Of a stretch of DNA of 50,050 bases, positions 9,185 to 16,768 are shown piece by piece; positions within the stretch are counted from its first letter, which is position 1, and every line of letters starts with the position of its first letter. This stretch comes from Acidobacteriaceae bacterium. GTDB taxonomy: Bacteria; Acidobacteriota; Terriglobia; Terriglobales; Acidobacteriaceae. The position numbers and the translations under genes are program-made. The stretch spans positions 46,952 to 97,001 of the forward strand of contig PLFY01000167.1 of the NCBI GenBank assembly GCA_003138365.1, in the 5' to 3' direction. The notes under the pieces are model-generated. The model saw only the letters and a list, made by a program, of their open reading frames with translations, did not search any database and had not been told where the DNA came from.

Positions 9185-9709
9185 ATGGCAGCGCTTGCTC
9201 TACCAGCATTTCGACCGGCTACAGCATTGACCGATAATCAGTTTGAATCGCGGTCGGAGTTCCCAGCGGCAAGTCTAGCGGCCCTTACGAAGCCAAAGGA
9301 AAGGGCATTCGTGGTTTCATCTAGGGGGAACACCTACAGGATCGTTGTAACAACGGAACCAATCCCAGCGTGGGTTGAGCCGACTATTTCCGCCTTTATT
9401 GCGGTCCAAACGCTTCCTGATAACTGGGATTCCTACAGGGGCAAGAAGATCAATCGCGACCTCATGAATCAGTCGCTGTCCGTTCTGGGATCAATTATGG
9501 GAGCGACCTCTCCTGCCCCTTCGGTGGTTCCGCTCGGAGACGGAGGCCTTCAGCTAGAATGGCACAGGAACCAGCAGGACTTAGAAGTAGTGTTTGCGGC
9601 CGAGGACGCTCCACGGTTCTTTTACCAAAACAGGGCGACCGGGGTAGGGCAGGAAGGTTTCGCTAGCGACTTTATGAACTTGGTTCAGCTATTGCGCGGT
9701 ATCGCTTAA
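9185..9709 (+). CDS. Hypothetical protein partnered with the TIGR04255-like gene
   Basis: The product is 174 aa, without signal peptide or membrane segment. Conserved-looking features are LPDNWDSYRGKKI near residue 79 and VVPLGDGGLQLEWHRNQQDL near 115. I recall these as hallmarks of an uncharacterised small protein family found in scattered, often mobile contexts. I know no function. Start ATG 9185 has GGAGG at 9173-9177 within the end of the preceding gene, and the next reading frame begins 3 nt after its stop, so the three form one transcription unit. Confidence 0.7.
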   Translation: MAALALPAFRPATALTDNQFESRSEFPAASLAALTKPKERAFVVSSRGNTYRIVVTTEPIPAWVEPTISAFIAVQTLPDNWDSYRGKKINRDLMNQSLSVLGSIMGATSPAPSVVPLGDGGLQLEWHRNQQDLEVVFAAEDAPRFFYQNRATGVGQEGFASDFMNLVQLLRGIA

Positions 9710-9712
9710 CGA

Positions 9713-10147
9713 ATGTCGCCGCCAGTCTATCAAGATAACGAGTCAATCAGCGACGAAGAGAGATGATTTCGTCGCGTACATATCACGCAGTTTTTGCGAG
9801 ACGACGATACGGGCTTGGCACGTGTCTCATCAGGTGTGTTCAAGGACAAAGATCTGTCGGTAAATATTGAATCGACCTTAACAAATACCGGGGGGTCTGC
9901 CGAGACGTGCCTACATAATTACAAAGCCCACAAGCTCATATCCATTACCGCGGAAAATGCCAGACAACTCAACCAGGCAGTCTGTCGTGATCCCCTCCCC
10001 GGCGACCTGTCGCATGGACTCGTATACGGTTCAAAAAACGCGCGAAATGTTCACGATGGCCTCCGTGCAATGGCAGCTTGGGTAATACCTGCGAGTGCTC
10101 CTCGGCATGAGGATATTTTGGCGGAGAAACGAATCTTAGGTATTTAG
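9713..10147 (+). pseudogene. Third cluster gene, interrupted by an in-frame TGA
   Basis: From the ATG at 9713 the frame reads MSPPVYQDNESISDEER, then a TGA stop at 9764-9766. It continues in the same frame as FRRVHITQFLRDDD and onward for 117 further residues to a stop at 10145. The downstream part has patterns I recall from an uncharacterised family: an RR-x-H near the start, VFKDKDLSVN, an AR-x-x-NQAV stretch, PLPGDLSHGLVYG and a C-terminal AAWVIPA. In that family the conserved region includes the RR-x-H part, which here lies just after the stop. The gene is therefore either broken by one base change (for example TGG to TGA), read through, or restarted at the weak TTG 9794, which has no ribosome-binding site. 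Function unknown. Confidence 0.6.
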
Positions 10148-10190
10148 GAATAGTGATCGGCCTCCTTTTGAGACCATCCTTAGAGCCCAT

Positions 10191-10306
10191 CGTGGATAAT
10201 CGAAATACGATGTCTCTTTTGTGGAATCCCGAGAGTTGGTCGCAGCGGCTGGCGGAGTTGGAGGCGCAATCCGGCGACCTGAAGGAAGCGCCGCTGCGGC
10301 GCGATG
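10191..10306 (+). repeat. 116-bp direct repeat, copy 1 (duplicate of ppc 5' end)
   Basis: This segment matches 11071-11186 at 113 of 116 positions, offset exactly 880 bp. It contains 19 bp upstream of the ppc start and the first 97 bases of the ppc reading frame. Differences are at 10195, 10284 and 10293. Flanking bases differ abruptly on both sides. The two copies bracket the MntA/HepT-type pair. Confidence 0.95.
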
Positions 10307-10347
10307 AATTTGACGTCGCCCCGCGCCTGCGCAAGGCGTACTCTTAG
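10210..10347 (+). pseudogene. Truncated 5' fragment of ppc
   Basis: The frame starts at the same ATG as ppc in the duplicated copy and encodes the first 32 residues of phosphoenolpyruvate carboxylase (MSLLWNPESWSQRLAELEAQ and onward to LRRD). It then runs into 13 unrelated codons (EFDVAPRLRKAYS) and a stop. It keeps no catalytic part. The short tail may be the end of a lost gene or chance sequence. Confidence 0.8.
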
Positions 10348-10364
10348 GGAGAAGAGGTGACCCG

Positions 10365-10661
10365 ATGAATCGCGATGAGATTCTGGCTCGGCTGCGTGAA
10401 CACGAGGCGGCGCTACGCTCGCGAGGCGTGGCTCACGTTGCCTTATTTGGATCGCGAGCGCGGGGCGATCAACGGGCGGGCAGCGACACTGACATCCTCG
10501 TCGAATTCGATCCCGTGGCCCGGGTTACCGTCTTCGATTATGCCGCGCTGAAGAACGATATCGCCGCCTTGTTCGACAGTCCAGTCGATGTGGTGAACCG
10601 CGACGGACTCAAGCCACATCTCAAGCCCGTCGCTGTTGCCGATTCAGTCTATGCCTTCTGA
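10365..10661 (+). CDS. mntA: MntA-type nucleotidyltransferase domain protein (antitoxin)
   Basis: The product is 98 aa and carries the minimal nucleotidyltransferase signature: LFGSRARGDQRAGSDTDILV at about residues 27-46, with the GS motif, the DxD acid pair and a later Asp (SPVDVVNRD). In MNT/HEPN modules this enzyme neutralises the HEPN RNase by attaching AMP groups near its active site. The ATG at 10365 has GAGGTG 5-6 nt upstream. It overlaps the start of the HEPN gene by 11 bp, the usual antitoxin-first order. The pair lies inside the 880-bp segment bounded by the two ppc 5'-end repeats. Confidence 0.88.
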   Translation: MNRDEILARLREHEAALRSRGVAHVALFGSRARGDQRAGSDTDILVEFDPVARVTVFDYAALKNDIAALFDSPVDVVNRDGLKPHLKPVAVADSVYAF

Positions 10662-11022
10662 TGCATTGGCGGCGCTCTCCGACATTGAGCGTCATATCGA
10701 TTTTGCGAGCCAGTTTGTCGAGGGTCTCGATTATGAGCGCTTCCGCGACGATACATGCACTGTTTTTGCCGTAACGCGGTGCCTGGAGATCATCTCGGAG
10801 GCCTCCCGGCGGCTCCCCGACAGCTCGAAGGCGCTTTATCCGTGGATTCCCTGGAAGGAGATTGCAGGCGCGGGGAACGTGTACCGGCACGACTATGAGG
10901 ATGTTGCCGCGAAAATGGTATGGGATACTGTGCAGCTTGCCTTGCCACCGCTGCAGGTTGTAGTTGCGCAGGAGATCGAGCGCCTTTGCTCTGGCCCGGA
11001 TGAAGCCGGCCCGAGGCCATGA
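10651..11022 (+). CDS. hepT: HepT-like (DUF86, HEPN-type) toxin
   Basis: The product is about 123 aa, all-helical, of the DUF86/HepT type: DIERHIDFASQFVEG near the N-terminus, AVTRCLEIISEASRRLP in the middle, then IPWKEIAGAGNVYRHDYEDV. HEPN toxins are RNases whose classical active site is R-x(4-6)-H. Here the position usually held by the Arg of RN-x-x-x-H-x-Y is Gly (GNVYRHDY), with an Arg next to the His; I recall a DUF86 subgroup of this form. The ATG at 10651 overlaps mntA by 11 bp; a TTG at 10636 is a possible earlier start. Confidence 0.8.
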   Translation: MPSDALAALSDIERHIDFASQFVEGLDYERFRDDTCTVFAVTRCLEIISEASRRLPDSSKALYPWIPWKEIAGAGNVYRHDYEDVAAKMVWDTVQLALPPLQVVVAQEIERLCSGPDEAGPRP

Positions 11023-11070
11023 GATTGCCTCTCACTCGGGCGCACGGTGAGACTATGATGCTCCTCCTCT

Positions 11071-11186
11071 CGTGCATAATCGAAATACGATGTCTCTTTT
11101 GTGGAATCCCGAGAGTTGGTCGCAGCGGCTGGCGGAGTTGGAGGCGCAATCCGGCGACCTGAAAGAAGCGCCCCTGCGGCGCGATG
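11071..11186 (+). repeat. 116-bp direct repeat, copy 2 (functional ppc 5' end)
   Basis: This copy matches 10191-10306 with three mismatches. It includes a CATAAT at 11075-11080, 9 nt ahead of the ppc ATG; copy 1 has GATAAT there. Either would fit a -10 box giving a nearly leaderless transcript, but no -35 box is clear. This copy continues into the intact gene. Confidence 0.95.
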
Positions 11187-13939
11187 TGCGTTCGCTGGGC
11201 ATGTTGCTGGGCGAAGTATTGCGCGAGCAGGCCGGCGAAGACTTGTTTGCCCACGTGGAGGCGCTGCGGCAAGGCACAATCCGCCGCCGTGACGCGGAGG
11301 CTCGCGGCAGCGACGAAGAGGCCGCACGCCACGCCGCCAGCGCGCTTGAACTTGTACACTCGCTCCCCGCTGAGCGCGCCATTCTGCTCACGCGTGCTTT
11401 CGCCTTTTACTTCGAACTCATCAACCTGGCCGAAACCAACCATCGCAAACGACGCCGCATCGCTCTGCGCCTCAGCGGCCGGGCCGGCCGTCAACGCGGA
11501 TCACTGGCTGGGACTTTGTCGGAAATGCGCCGCGTGGGCATCGGCGCGGACGAGGCTCTGGACTGGCTCAAGCGCGTCCTCATTGTCCCCGTATTTACCG
11601 CGCACCCCACTGAGATCGCCCGCCGCTCGGTGATGATCAAGCGCCGCCGCATCGGCGACTTTCTGGCCACGCTCGATCGCATCCCCGTGCCGGAGCAGGA
11701 CCTGGTGCGCCTGGAACAACAGGTGCTGGCCGAAATCACCAGCCTGTGGCAGACGGACGAGGTGCGCTCACGCCGCCCCACTGTTTACGACGAGATCAAG
11801 ATGGGGCTCGACTACTACGACGTCTCCATCTTTGAGACATTGCCCAGCCTTTACCGCGAAATTTCCGAAGCGCTGCGAGCCGCTTACGGCCTGGAAATTG
11901 AAGCCCTCGCGCTGCCCCAGGTGCTCTGCTTCGGATCATGGATCGGCGGCGACCGCGACGGCAATCCCTTTGTGACGCCGCAGGTGACGCGCGACGCCAT
12001 TCAGCTTGCGCGCGGCCACTTGCTGCTCTATTACCAGCGGCAATTGCAGGAGATCATCGACCTGCTCACCACCAGCGCTCAGCAGATAGCGGTCAGCGCT
12101 GCGTTGCTGGCGCGGCTCGAGGCCTACGTGGCGCAAGTGCATACGCCGGAGGCGCAGGTCTTCGGCGAGCAGTACGAGTTCGAGTACTATCGCCGCTTCG
12201 TCATCTGCCTGAAGGCACGCGTGCAGCGGACGCTGGAGACGGGAGGAGAGCACAAGGGTCCTACTGGAGCTTCGCTGCCGATCACGTCTTACACGCTGGC
12301 GCAGGGACAGGAAAAGCTGGCCCAAGTGCTGCCGGCCTACTGCTCCGTCGAAGAGTTTCTTGACGACCTGGAGGCGTTGCGCGCCTCATTGACCGCCAAT
12401 CGCGGGCTGCGCATCGCGCGAACCCTCATCGACCCGCTCATTCTGCAGGTGCGCACCTTCGGGCTCCATCTGCACACACTCGATATTCGCCAGCACGCGC
12501 GCGTTCATGCGATCGCGTTGCAGGAGGCCATCGCAGATACCATGGCGCAATCGCTGCCAAGCGGCCTCTCCGCTGAGACGGCCAGCGTGCTTGAAACCTT
12601 CCGCGTGGTGGCCGAAATCAAGAACGGCTGCTCGCCTGAAGCGATTCGCCAGTACGTCATCAGCGGCGCCGCGACGGCGGACGATGTGCTCGCCGTGGTC
12701 CGCCTTGCGCGGCTTGGCGGTGTGAAGGTCGAGGGCTGCGGTACCGACCCCGGCCTCATGCCGGTGCCCCTCTTCGAGTCCATCGACGACTTGCGCCGGG
12801 CCCCGGCCGTCTGCCGCGAGTTGTGGAGCCGGCCCGACTATCGCAAGCTGATAGCCACCTGGGACAACTGGCAGGAAGTCATGCTGGGCTATTCAGACTC
12901 AAATAAAGATGGCGGCATGTTGACCAGCACGTGGGAGATCTTCCGCGCCCATCGCGATCTGCACGTCGTGGCTCGCGAGGCCGGGGTCAAGCTGCGCCTC
13001 TTCCACGGACGCGGCGGCACCGTCGGCCGCGGCGGCGGTCCCACGCATCGCGCCATCTTTGCCCAACCCATGGACTCCTTCGATGGCCAGTTGCGCATCA
13101 CCGAACAGGGTGAGGTGCTCAACTTCAAATATGCAGACGAGGTGCTGGCCGAGCGCAACCTCGAACTGATGATCGCAGCTTCACTCGATGCACTGGCGCG
13201 TCCCAACGCCCGCGATCCCGAGGGCCACTTTACCGGCGTGCTGAAGCCGGAGTGGGAGGCAGCGCTCAACGAGCTCTCCGCTATTTCCTACGAGTTTTAT
13301 CGCAAGCACATTCTCGATGACCGCGACGTGCTCACCTACTTCGAGCAGTCCACGCCGATGGCCGAGTTGGAGAACGCCAAGATCGGATCACGCCCGTCGC
13401 GGCGAAAGGCTTCCCCCAGCCTGGCCGACCTGCGCGCCATTCCCTGGGTCTTCGGCTGGACGCAGTCACGCCTGCTGGTTCCCGCATGGTTCGGCGTGGG
13501 CTTTGCGTTTGAGCAATATCTCGCGCAACCTGGCGCACTGGAGCTATTGCAAACCATGGCCAGCGAGTTTCCGCTCTTCATCGATCTGTTGCGTAACGTG
13601 GAAATGGCGCTTGGCAAGGTGGATATGGCCACCGCGCGCCTCTACTCCTCGCTGGTCGAGGATGCGAAGCTCCGTGAGCGCATCTACGACCTCTTCGATG
13701 CCGAATTCCATCGGACTGTGCGCGCTGTGCTGGCAGTGACACGGCAGACCGAACTGCTTGAGACCAACCAGGTGCTGGCCCACTCCATCAAGCTGCGCAA
13801 TCCCTACGTCGATCCGATGCACTTGATCCAGGTGGACATGCTCCGCCGCAAGCGCGCCGGCGAAGACACCGCTGAAGTCAACCACGCCATCGCCGCGACG
13901 ATCAGCGGGATTTCGGCGGGGCTCAGAAATACGGGTTGA
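11090..13939 (+). CDS. ppc: Phosphoenolpyruvate carboxylase
   Basis: The product is 949 aa, normal for the bacterial enzyme, which adds bicarbonate to phosphoenolpyruvate to make oxaloacetate and refill the TCA cycle. Catalytic motifs are intact: FTAHPTE (active-site His about residue 172), GSWIGGDRDGNPFVTP, GYSDSNKDGG at about 600, FHGRGGTVGRGGGP at about 638, the RAIPWVFGWTQ segment, and the C-terminal SAGLRNTG that ends the protein in this family. I choose the ATG at 11090 over the GTG at 11072 because the family begins near this point and the upstream codons lie in the duplicated leader. There is no strong ribosome-binding site. The gene is immediately preceded by the toxin-antitoxin insertion. 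Confidence 0.96.
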   Translation: MSLLWNPESWSQRLAELEAQSGDLKEAPLRRDVRSLGMLLGEVLREQAGEDLFAHVEALRQGTIRRRDAEARGSDEEAARHAASALELVHSLPAERAILLTRAFAFYFELINLAETNHRKRRRIALRLSGRAGRQRGSLAGTLSEMRRVGIGADEALDWLKRVLIVPVFTAHPTEIARRSVMIKRRRIGDFLATLDRIPVPEQDLVRLEQQVLAEITSLWQTDEVRSRRPTVYDEIKMGLDYYDVSIFETLPSLYREISEALRAAYGLEIEALALPQVLCFGSWIGGDRDGNPFVTPQVTRDAIQLARGHLLLYYQRQLQEIIDLLTTSAQQIAVSAALLARLEAYVAQVHTPEAQVFGEQYEFEYYRRFVICLKARVQRTLETGGEHKGPTGASLPITSYTLAQGQEKLAQVLPAYCSVEEFLDDLEALRASLTANRGLRIARTLIDPLILQVRTFGLHLHTLDIRQHARVHAIALQEAIADTMAQSLPSGLSAETASVLETFRVVAEIKNGCSPEAIRQYVISGAATADDVLAVVRLARLGGVKVEGCGTDPGLMPVPLFESIDDLRRAPAVCRELWSRPDYRKLIATWDNWQEVMLGYSDSNKDGGMLTSTWEIFRAHRDLHVVAREAGVKLRLFHGRGGTVGRGGGPTHRAIFAQPMDSFDGQLRITEQGEVLNFKYADEVLAERNLELMIAASLDALARPNARDPEGHFTGVLKPEWEAALNELSAISYEFYRKHILDDRDVLTYFEQSTPMAELENAKIGSRPSRRKASPSLADLRAIPWVFGWTQSRLLVPAWFGVGFAFEQYLAQPGALELLQTMASEFPLFIDLLRNVEMALGKVDMATARLYSSLVEDAKLRERIYDLFDAEFHRTVRAVLAVTRQTELLETNQVLAHSIKLRNPYVDPMHLIQVDMLRRKRAGEDTAEVNHAIAATISGISAGLRNTG

Positions 13940-14042
13940 TGCAGACCCAGGAAAAGTTCACGGGAGGGTGAGATGACCGCAACAAGGCCCCGTCTCAGTC
14001 TTAGTCGCTGCGCATAAATAACAGCTTCACCTGATCGTGTGA

Positions 14043-14255
14043 GGGCACGACTTCAGTCGTGCCACACTCGCAGCAAAAGTGAATACTGGGGTTTACAGGC
14101 TGCGGAAAAAGGCCGATCTTCGAGCGACATGCCCGAAAGGCATGCCTCAGGGGCTAAAGCCCGACGTTTATTTTGTTGCATTTGCGGCACGACTGAAGTC
14201 GTGCCCTTTCAAAACAGCGAGTTTTTCCGCAGCCTGTTGATCCGCAGCCTGTTGA
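14043..14255. repeat. Palindromic TIR element (copy B) plus a solo hairpin
   Basis: A solo hairpin GGCACGACTTCAGTCGTGCC lies at 14044-14063. A full element follows. Its left arm is TTACAGGCTGCGGAAAAA (14093-14110), it has internal GGGCTAAAGCCC and the hairpin GGCACGACTGAAGTCGTGCC at 14185-14205, and its inverted right arm is TTTTTCCGCAGCCTGTTGA (14222-14240). The last 15 bases (TCCGCAGCCTGTTGA) are duplicated directly afterwards. The order of parts matches copies A and C. It fills most of the gap between ppc and the next gene. Confidence 0.8.
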
Positions 14256-14262
14256 GCTGTTC

Positions 14263-14628
14263 TCACTCGGTCTTCCTCACCGGCATCGGCGGCACGGGCC
14301 TCTTGCCATACTCGGCCAATCCCAGCCGGTAGTGCCAATAGTGCCAGGAACGGGCGTTCAGTTCTCCGGCCTCGGATCGCCGCAGAACGCCGCGCAGGTA
14401 TTCCTCGCCCGTGGCCTCGATCATCACCACCACGTCCTCGTAGTCGCCCAGGTTCATGACCTGCGCCGCAACTCGGTCGGGAAACTCCATCGCTTCGTCC
14501 GGCGTCTTCCACCAGACATAACGCGCTGCCAATCCGCACAGGCAGGCGAGGGCCTTGGCGGTCGGCTTCGGCCGGGCTTCAGGCGTTCTGCGGCGAGTTG
14601 GTTCGATGAGGACTTCCGGGGCATCCAT
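14263..14628 (-). CDS. Conserved hypothetical protein
   Basis: The product is 121 aa from the ATG at 14628, which has GGGAG 10 nt upstream. The N-terminal 30 residues are basic and proline-rich. The rest has the pattern AMEFPDRVAAQVMNLGDYED, then GEEYLRGVLRRSEAG and RSWHYWHYRLGLAEYG. From memory, similar small proteins often precede AbiEii-type nucleotidyltransferase genes, where they may act as antitoxin-like partners. No such partner is beside it here, so it would be an orphan. Function not assigned. Its 3' end abuts palindromic element B. Confidence 0.6.
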   Translation of the reverse strand: MDAPEVLIEPTRRRTPEARPKPTAKALACLCGLAARYVWWKTPDEAMEFPDRVAAQVMNLGDYEDVVVMIEATGEEYLRGVLRRSEAGELNARSWHYWHYRLGLAEYGKRPVPPMPVRKTE

Positions 14629-14875
14629 GGTGTCTGCTCCCTGCCTCCATTCTACCAAGAGCATGAGTTCGCTTGAGGTTCCACTTGCCATATACCGCGC
14701 TTCGGGTCTACGCTATTATCATGCGTCGATGTCGCTAACACCGTCCTGGTGACAGCTCCGATGCAGGCGTGCGCCCCCAAACGGTGCGCGCTTCTCACCG
14801 CTTGACAGCTCCGCCGTCACCCTAACCCCCTTGAAATCGAAGATATGGGCCTTTGGCCCCGAAAAAGGAGAACAT

Positions 14876-15850
14876 ATGGCGCGCATTGCCGCGGATGTAA
14901 CTGAACTCATTGGCCGCACCCCGCTGGTGCGGCTCAACCGCATGGCGGCTGGACTGCCCGCAACCGTCGTAGCCAAGCTGGAAAGCCAGAACCCGGTTTC
15001 AAGCGTCAAAGACCGCATCGGCTTCGCAATGATCGATGCCGCCGAAAAGGCGGGCAAGATCAAGCCCGGCGAGACTGTGCTGATTGAGCCAACCAGCGGC
15101 AACACCGGCATTGCGCTGGCCTTTGTGGCCGCCGTCAAGGGCTACCGGTTGATCCTCACCCTGCCGGAGACCATGAGCCTTGAGCGCCGCGTGCTGCTGC
15201 TGGCTTTCGGCGCCGAGATTGTGCTGACCCCGGGCCCCAACGGCATGAAGGGCGCCATCGCCAAGGCCGATGAAATCCTGGCCAAGACACCGAACGGATA
15301 TATCCTGCAGCAGTTCAACAACCCCGCCAACCCCGCCATCCACTATGCGACCACGGGTCCGGAGATCTGGGACGATACCGACGGCAAGGTGGACATCCTC
15401 ATCAGTGGCGTAGGCACCGGCGGCACCATCACCGGCGTGGCCAAATACATCAAGGAGCGCAAGCCCGAGTTCAAGGCGATCGCCGTCGAGCCAACAGACA
15501 GCCCTGTGCTCTCCGGCGGCAAGCCTGGACCGCACAAGATCCAGGGCATCGGCGCCGGGTTTGTGCCCGGCGTGCTCGATACCGGCCTGGTTGACGAGGT
15601 TGTCCAGGTGACCAACGAAGAGTCCATCTCGGCGGCTCGAAAGCTGCCGCTGGAGGAAGGCTTGTTTGTGGGCATCTCCTCGGGAGCGGCGGTTGCCGCC
15701 GCGCTGAAGGTGGCCGCACGGCCCGAAAACGCCGGCAAGCTGATCGTGGTGGTGCTGCCCGACTTTGGCGAGCGCTATCTGTCCAGCGTGCTGTTCGAGT
15801 CTCTGCGCCAGCAGGCCCTGGCTTTGCCGGTTGAAGCGATTGCGGTGTAA
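14876..15850 (+). CDS. cysK: Cysteine synthase A (O-acetylserine sulfhydrylase)
   Basis: The product is 324 aa, a fold-type II PLP enzyme that makes cysteine from O-acetylserine and sulfide. Visible motifs are [13 protein letters not shown], the PLP-binding lysine in [15 protein letters not shown], the substrate loop [12 protein letters not shown], the phosphate-binding GTGGTITG and a late [10 protein letters not shown]. The ATG at 14876 follows AAAAAGGAGAACAT, a clear ribosome-binding site; the TTG at 14831 is in frame but lies before this site. It is followed 87 bp later by cysE, the enzyme that makes its substrate. A TTGACA at 14802 has no good -10 partner, so the promoter is not fixed. 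Confidence 0.95.
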   Translation: MARIAADVTELIGRTPLVRLNRMAAGLPATVVAKLESQNPVSSVKDRIGFAMIDAAEKAGKIKPGETVLIEPTSGNTGIALAFVAAVKGYRLILTLPETMSLERRVLLLAFGAEIVLTPGPNGMKGAIAKADEILAKTPNGYILQQFNNPANPAIHYATTGPEIWDDTDGKVDILISGVGTGGTITGVAKYIKERKPEFKAIAVEPTDSPVLSGGKPGPHKIQGIGAGFVPGVLDTGLVDEVVQVTNEESISAARKLPLEEGLFVGISSGAAVAAALKVAARPENAGKLIVVVLPDFGERYLSSVLFESLRQQALALPVEAIAV

Positions 15851-15857
15851 GCAGCCG

Positions 15858-15894
15858 AATTGCCGGCGGAGCAGAGTTTGTTCCGCCGGCAATT
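15858..15894 (+). other. Perfect 13-bp hairpin between cysK and cysE
   Basis: AATTGCCGGCGGA and TCCGCCGGCAATT form a perfect 13-bp stem around an 11-nt loop, starting 7 bases after the cysK stop. No U-run follows, so it is more likely an RNA-stability or partial-attenuation element that sets the cysK/cysE ratio than a full terminator. The role is inferred. Confidence 0.6.
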
Positions 15895-15937
15895 GCCCGC
15901 TTCGCTCTGCTACCGTTGTTGCAAGACCCACCCTTCA

Positions 15938-16672
15938 ATGTCTCTGTTTGCCCGCATTCGCGAAGACATCAACTCCGTGCTGGAGCGCGACCCCGCCGCG
16001 CGCTCGCGCCTTGAGGTTCTGCTCTGCTATCCCGGCCTCTGGGCGGTATGGATTCACCGCATCTCGCACGTCCTTTGGCGGGCCAAACTACGTCTGCCTG
16101 CACGGCTGCTCTCCCAGGTCGCGCGTTTTTTCACCTGCGTGGATATTCACCCCGGCGCGTTGCTGGGGCGGCGGCTCTTCATCGACCACGCGATGGGCGT
16201 GGTGATTGGCGAAACCGCCATTGTGGGCAGCGATGTGACTCTCTATCAGGGCGTCACTCTGGGCGGCACAGGCAAGGGACACGGCAAGCGCCACCCCACC
16301 GTTTGCGACGGCGTGTTCATCGGCAACAACGCCAACGTGCTGGGCAACATCACCGTCGGCGAGAACTCCCGGGTGGGCGCGGGGTCCGTGGTGCTCTCCG
16401 ACGTGCCCCCCAACTCGACCGTCGTGGGAGTTCCGGCCCACATCATCTATCGCAACGGGCAGCGCGTCCTGATTACCGATCCGCACGATGTGAAGGACCC
16501 GCTCTCCGACGCGCTGATTGCCCTCTCGGGCCGCGTGGAGGAGCTTGAAGGACGCCTCGGTGGCGAGCCGCAGGCCGCCGAGCCGTTTGCCGCCGAAGAG
16601 GCAGAACGTGAGGCCTATCGCCAGGAACTGGAGTACCTGCGCCAGTATGTTTCCATGGGCGAAGGCATCTGA
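15938..16672 (+). CDS. cysE: Serine O-acetyltransferase
   Basis: The product is 244 aa. It acetylates serine with acetyl-CoA, the first step of cysteine synthesis, and in other bacteria binds CysK in the cysteine synthase complex. The N-terminal half is helical (REDINSVLERDPAARSRLEV). The C-terminal half is a left-handed beta-helix of hexapeptide repeats with IDHAMGVVIGETAIVG, LGGTGKGHGKRHPTV, GNNANVLGN and GVPAHI. The C-terminal tail beyond residue 190 is longer than in short CysE forms and is acidic with predicted coiled coil; it lacks the usual Ile-ending peptide in the classic context but does end in GEGI. The ATG at 15938 is preferred over in-frame codons inside the hairpin; no strong ribosome-binding site is seen. 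Confidence 0.92.
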   Translation: MSLFARIREDINSVLERDPAARSRLEVLLCYPGLWAVWIHRISHVLWRAKLRLPARLLSQVARFFTCVDIHPGALLGRRLFIDHAMGVVIGETAIVGSDVTLYQGVTLGGTGKGHGKRHPTVCDGVFIGNNANVLGNITVGENSRVGAGSVVLSDVPPNSTVVGVPAHIIYRNGQRVLITDPHDVKDPLSDALIALSGRVEELEGRLGGEPQAAEPFAAEEAEREAYRQELEYLRQYVSMGEGI

Positions 16673-16717
16673 CGCTGGCCGCCCAACAGATCCGCTGAAA
16701 AAATCTGTAGAAATGTA

Positions 16718-16746
16718 TTGACAAGTATCATTCATAGCACTATACA
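16718..16746 (+). promoter_or_regulatory. Near-consensus sigma-70 promoter for the PadR operon
   Basis: TTGACA (16718-16723) and TATACA (16741-16746) are separated by exactly 17 bp, one base from the full consensus. Transcription would start near 16753, leaving a leader of about 16 nt before the PadR start. ATGTA at 16714 and TACAT at 16743 flank the spacer as inverted arms, a possible autoregulatory site, though their spacing is wider than classical PadR boxes. Confidence 0.75.
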
Positions 16747-16768
16747 TTGTTATGCGAGGTATATGGCA

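Noticed and set aside
14802-14830. TTGACA upstream of cysK as a promoter
   Set aside because: No acceptable -10 hexamer lies 16-18 bp downstream (the position holds ACCCCC).
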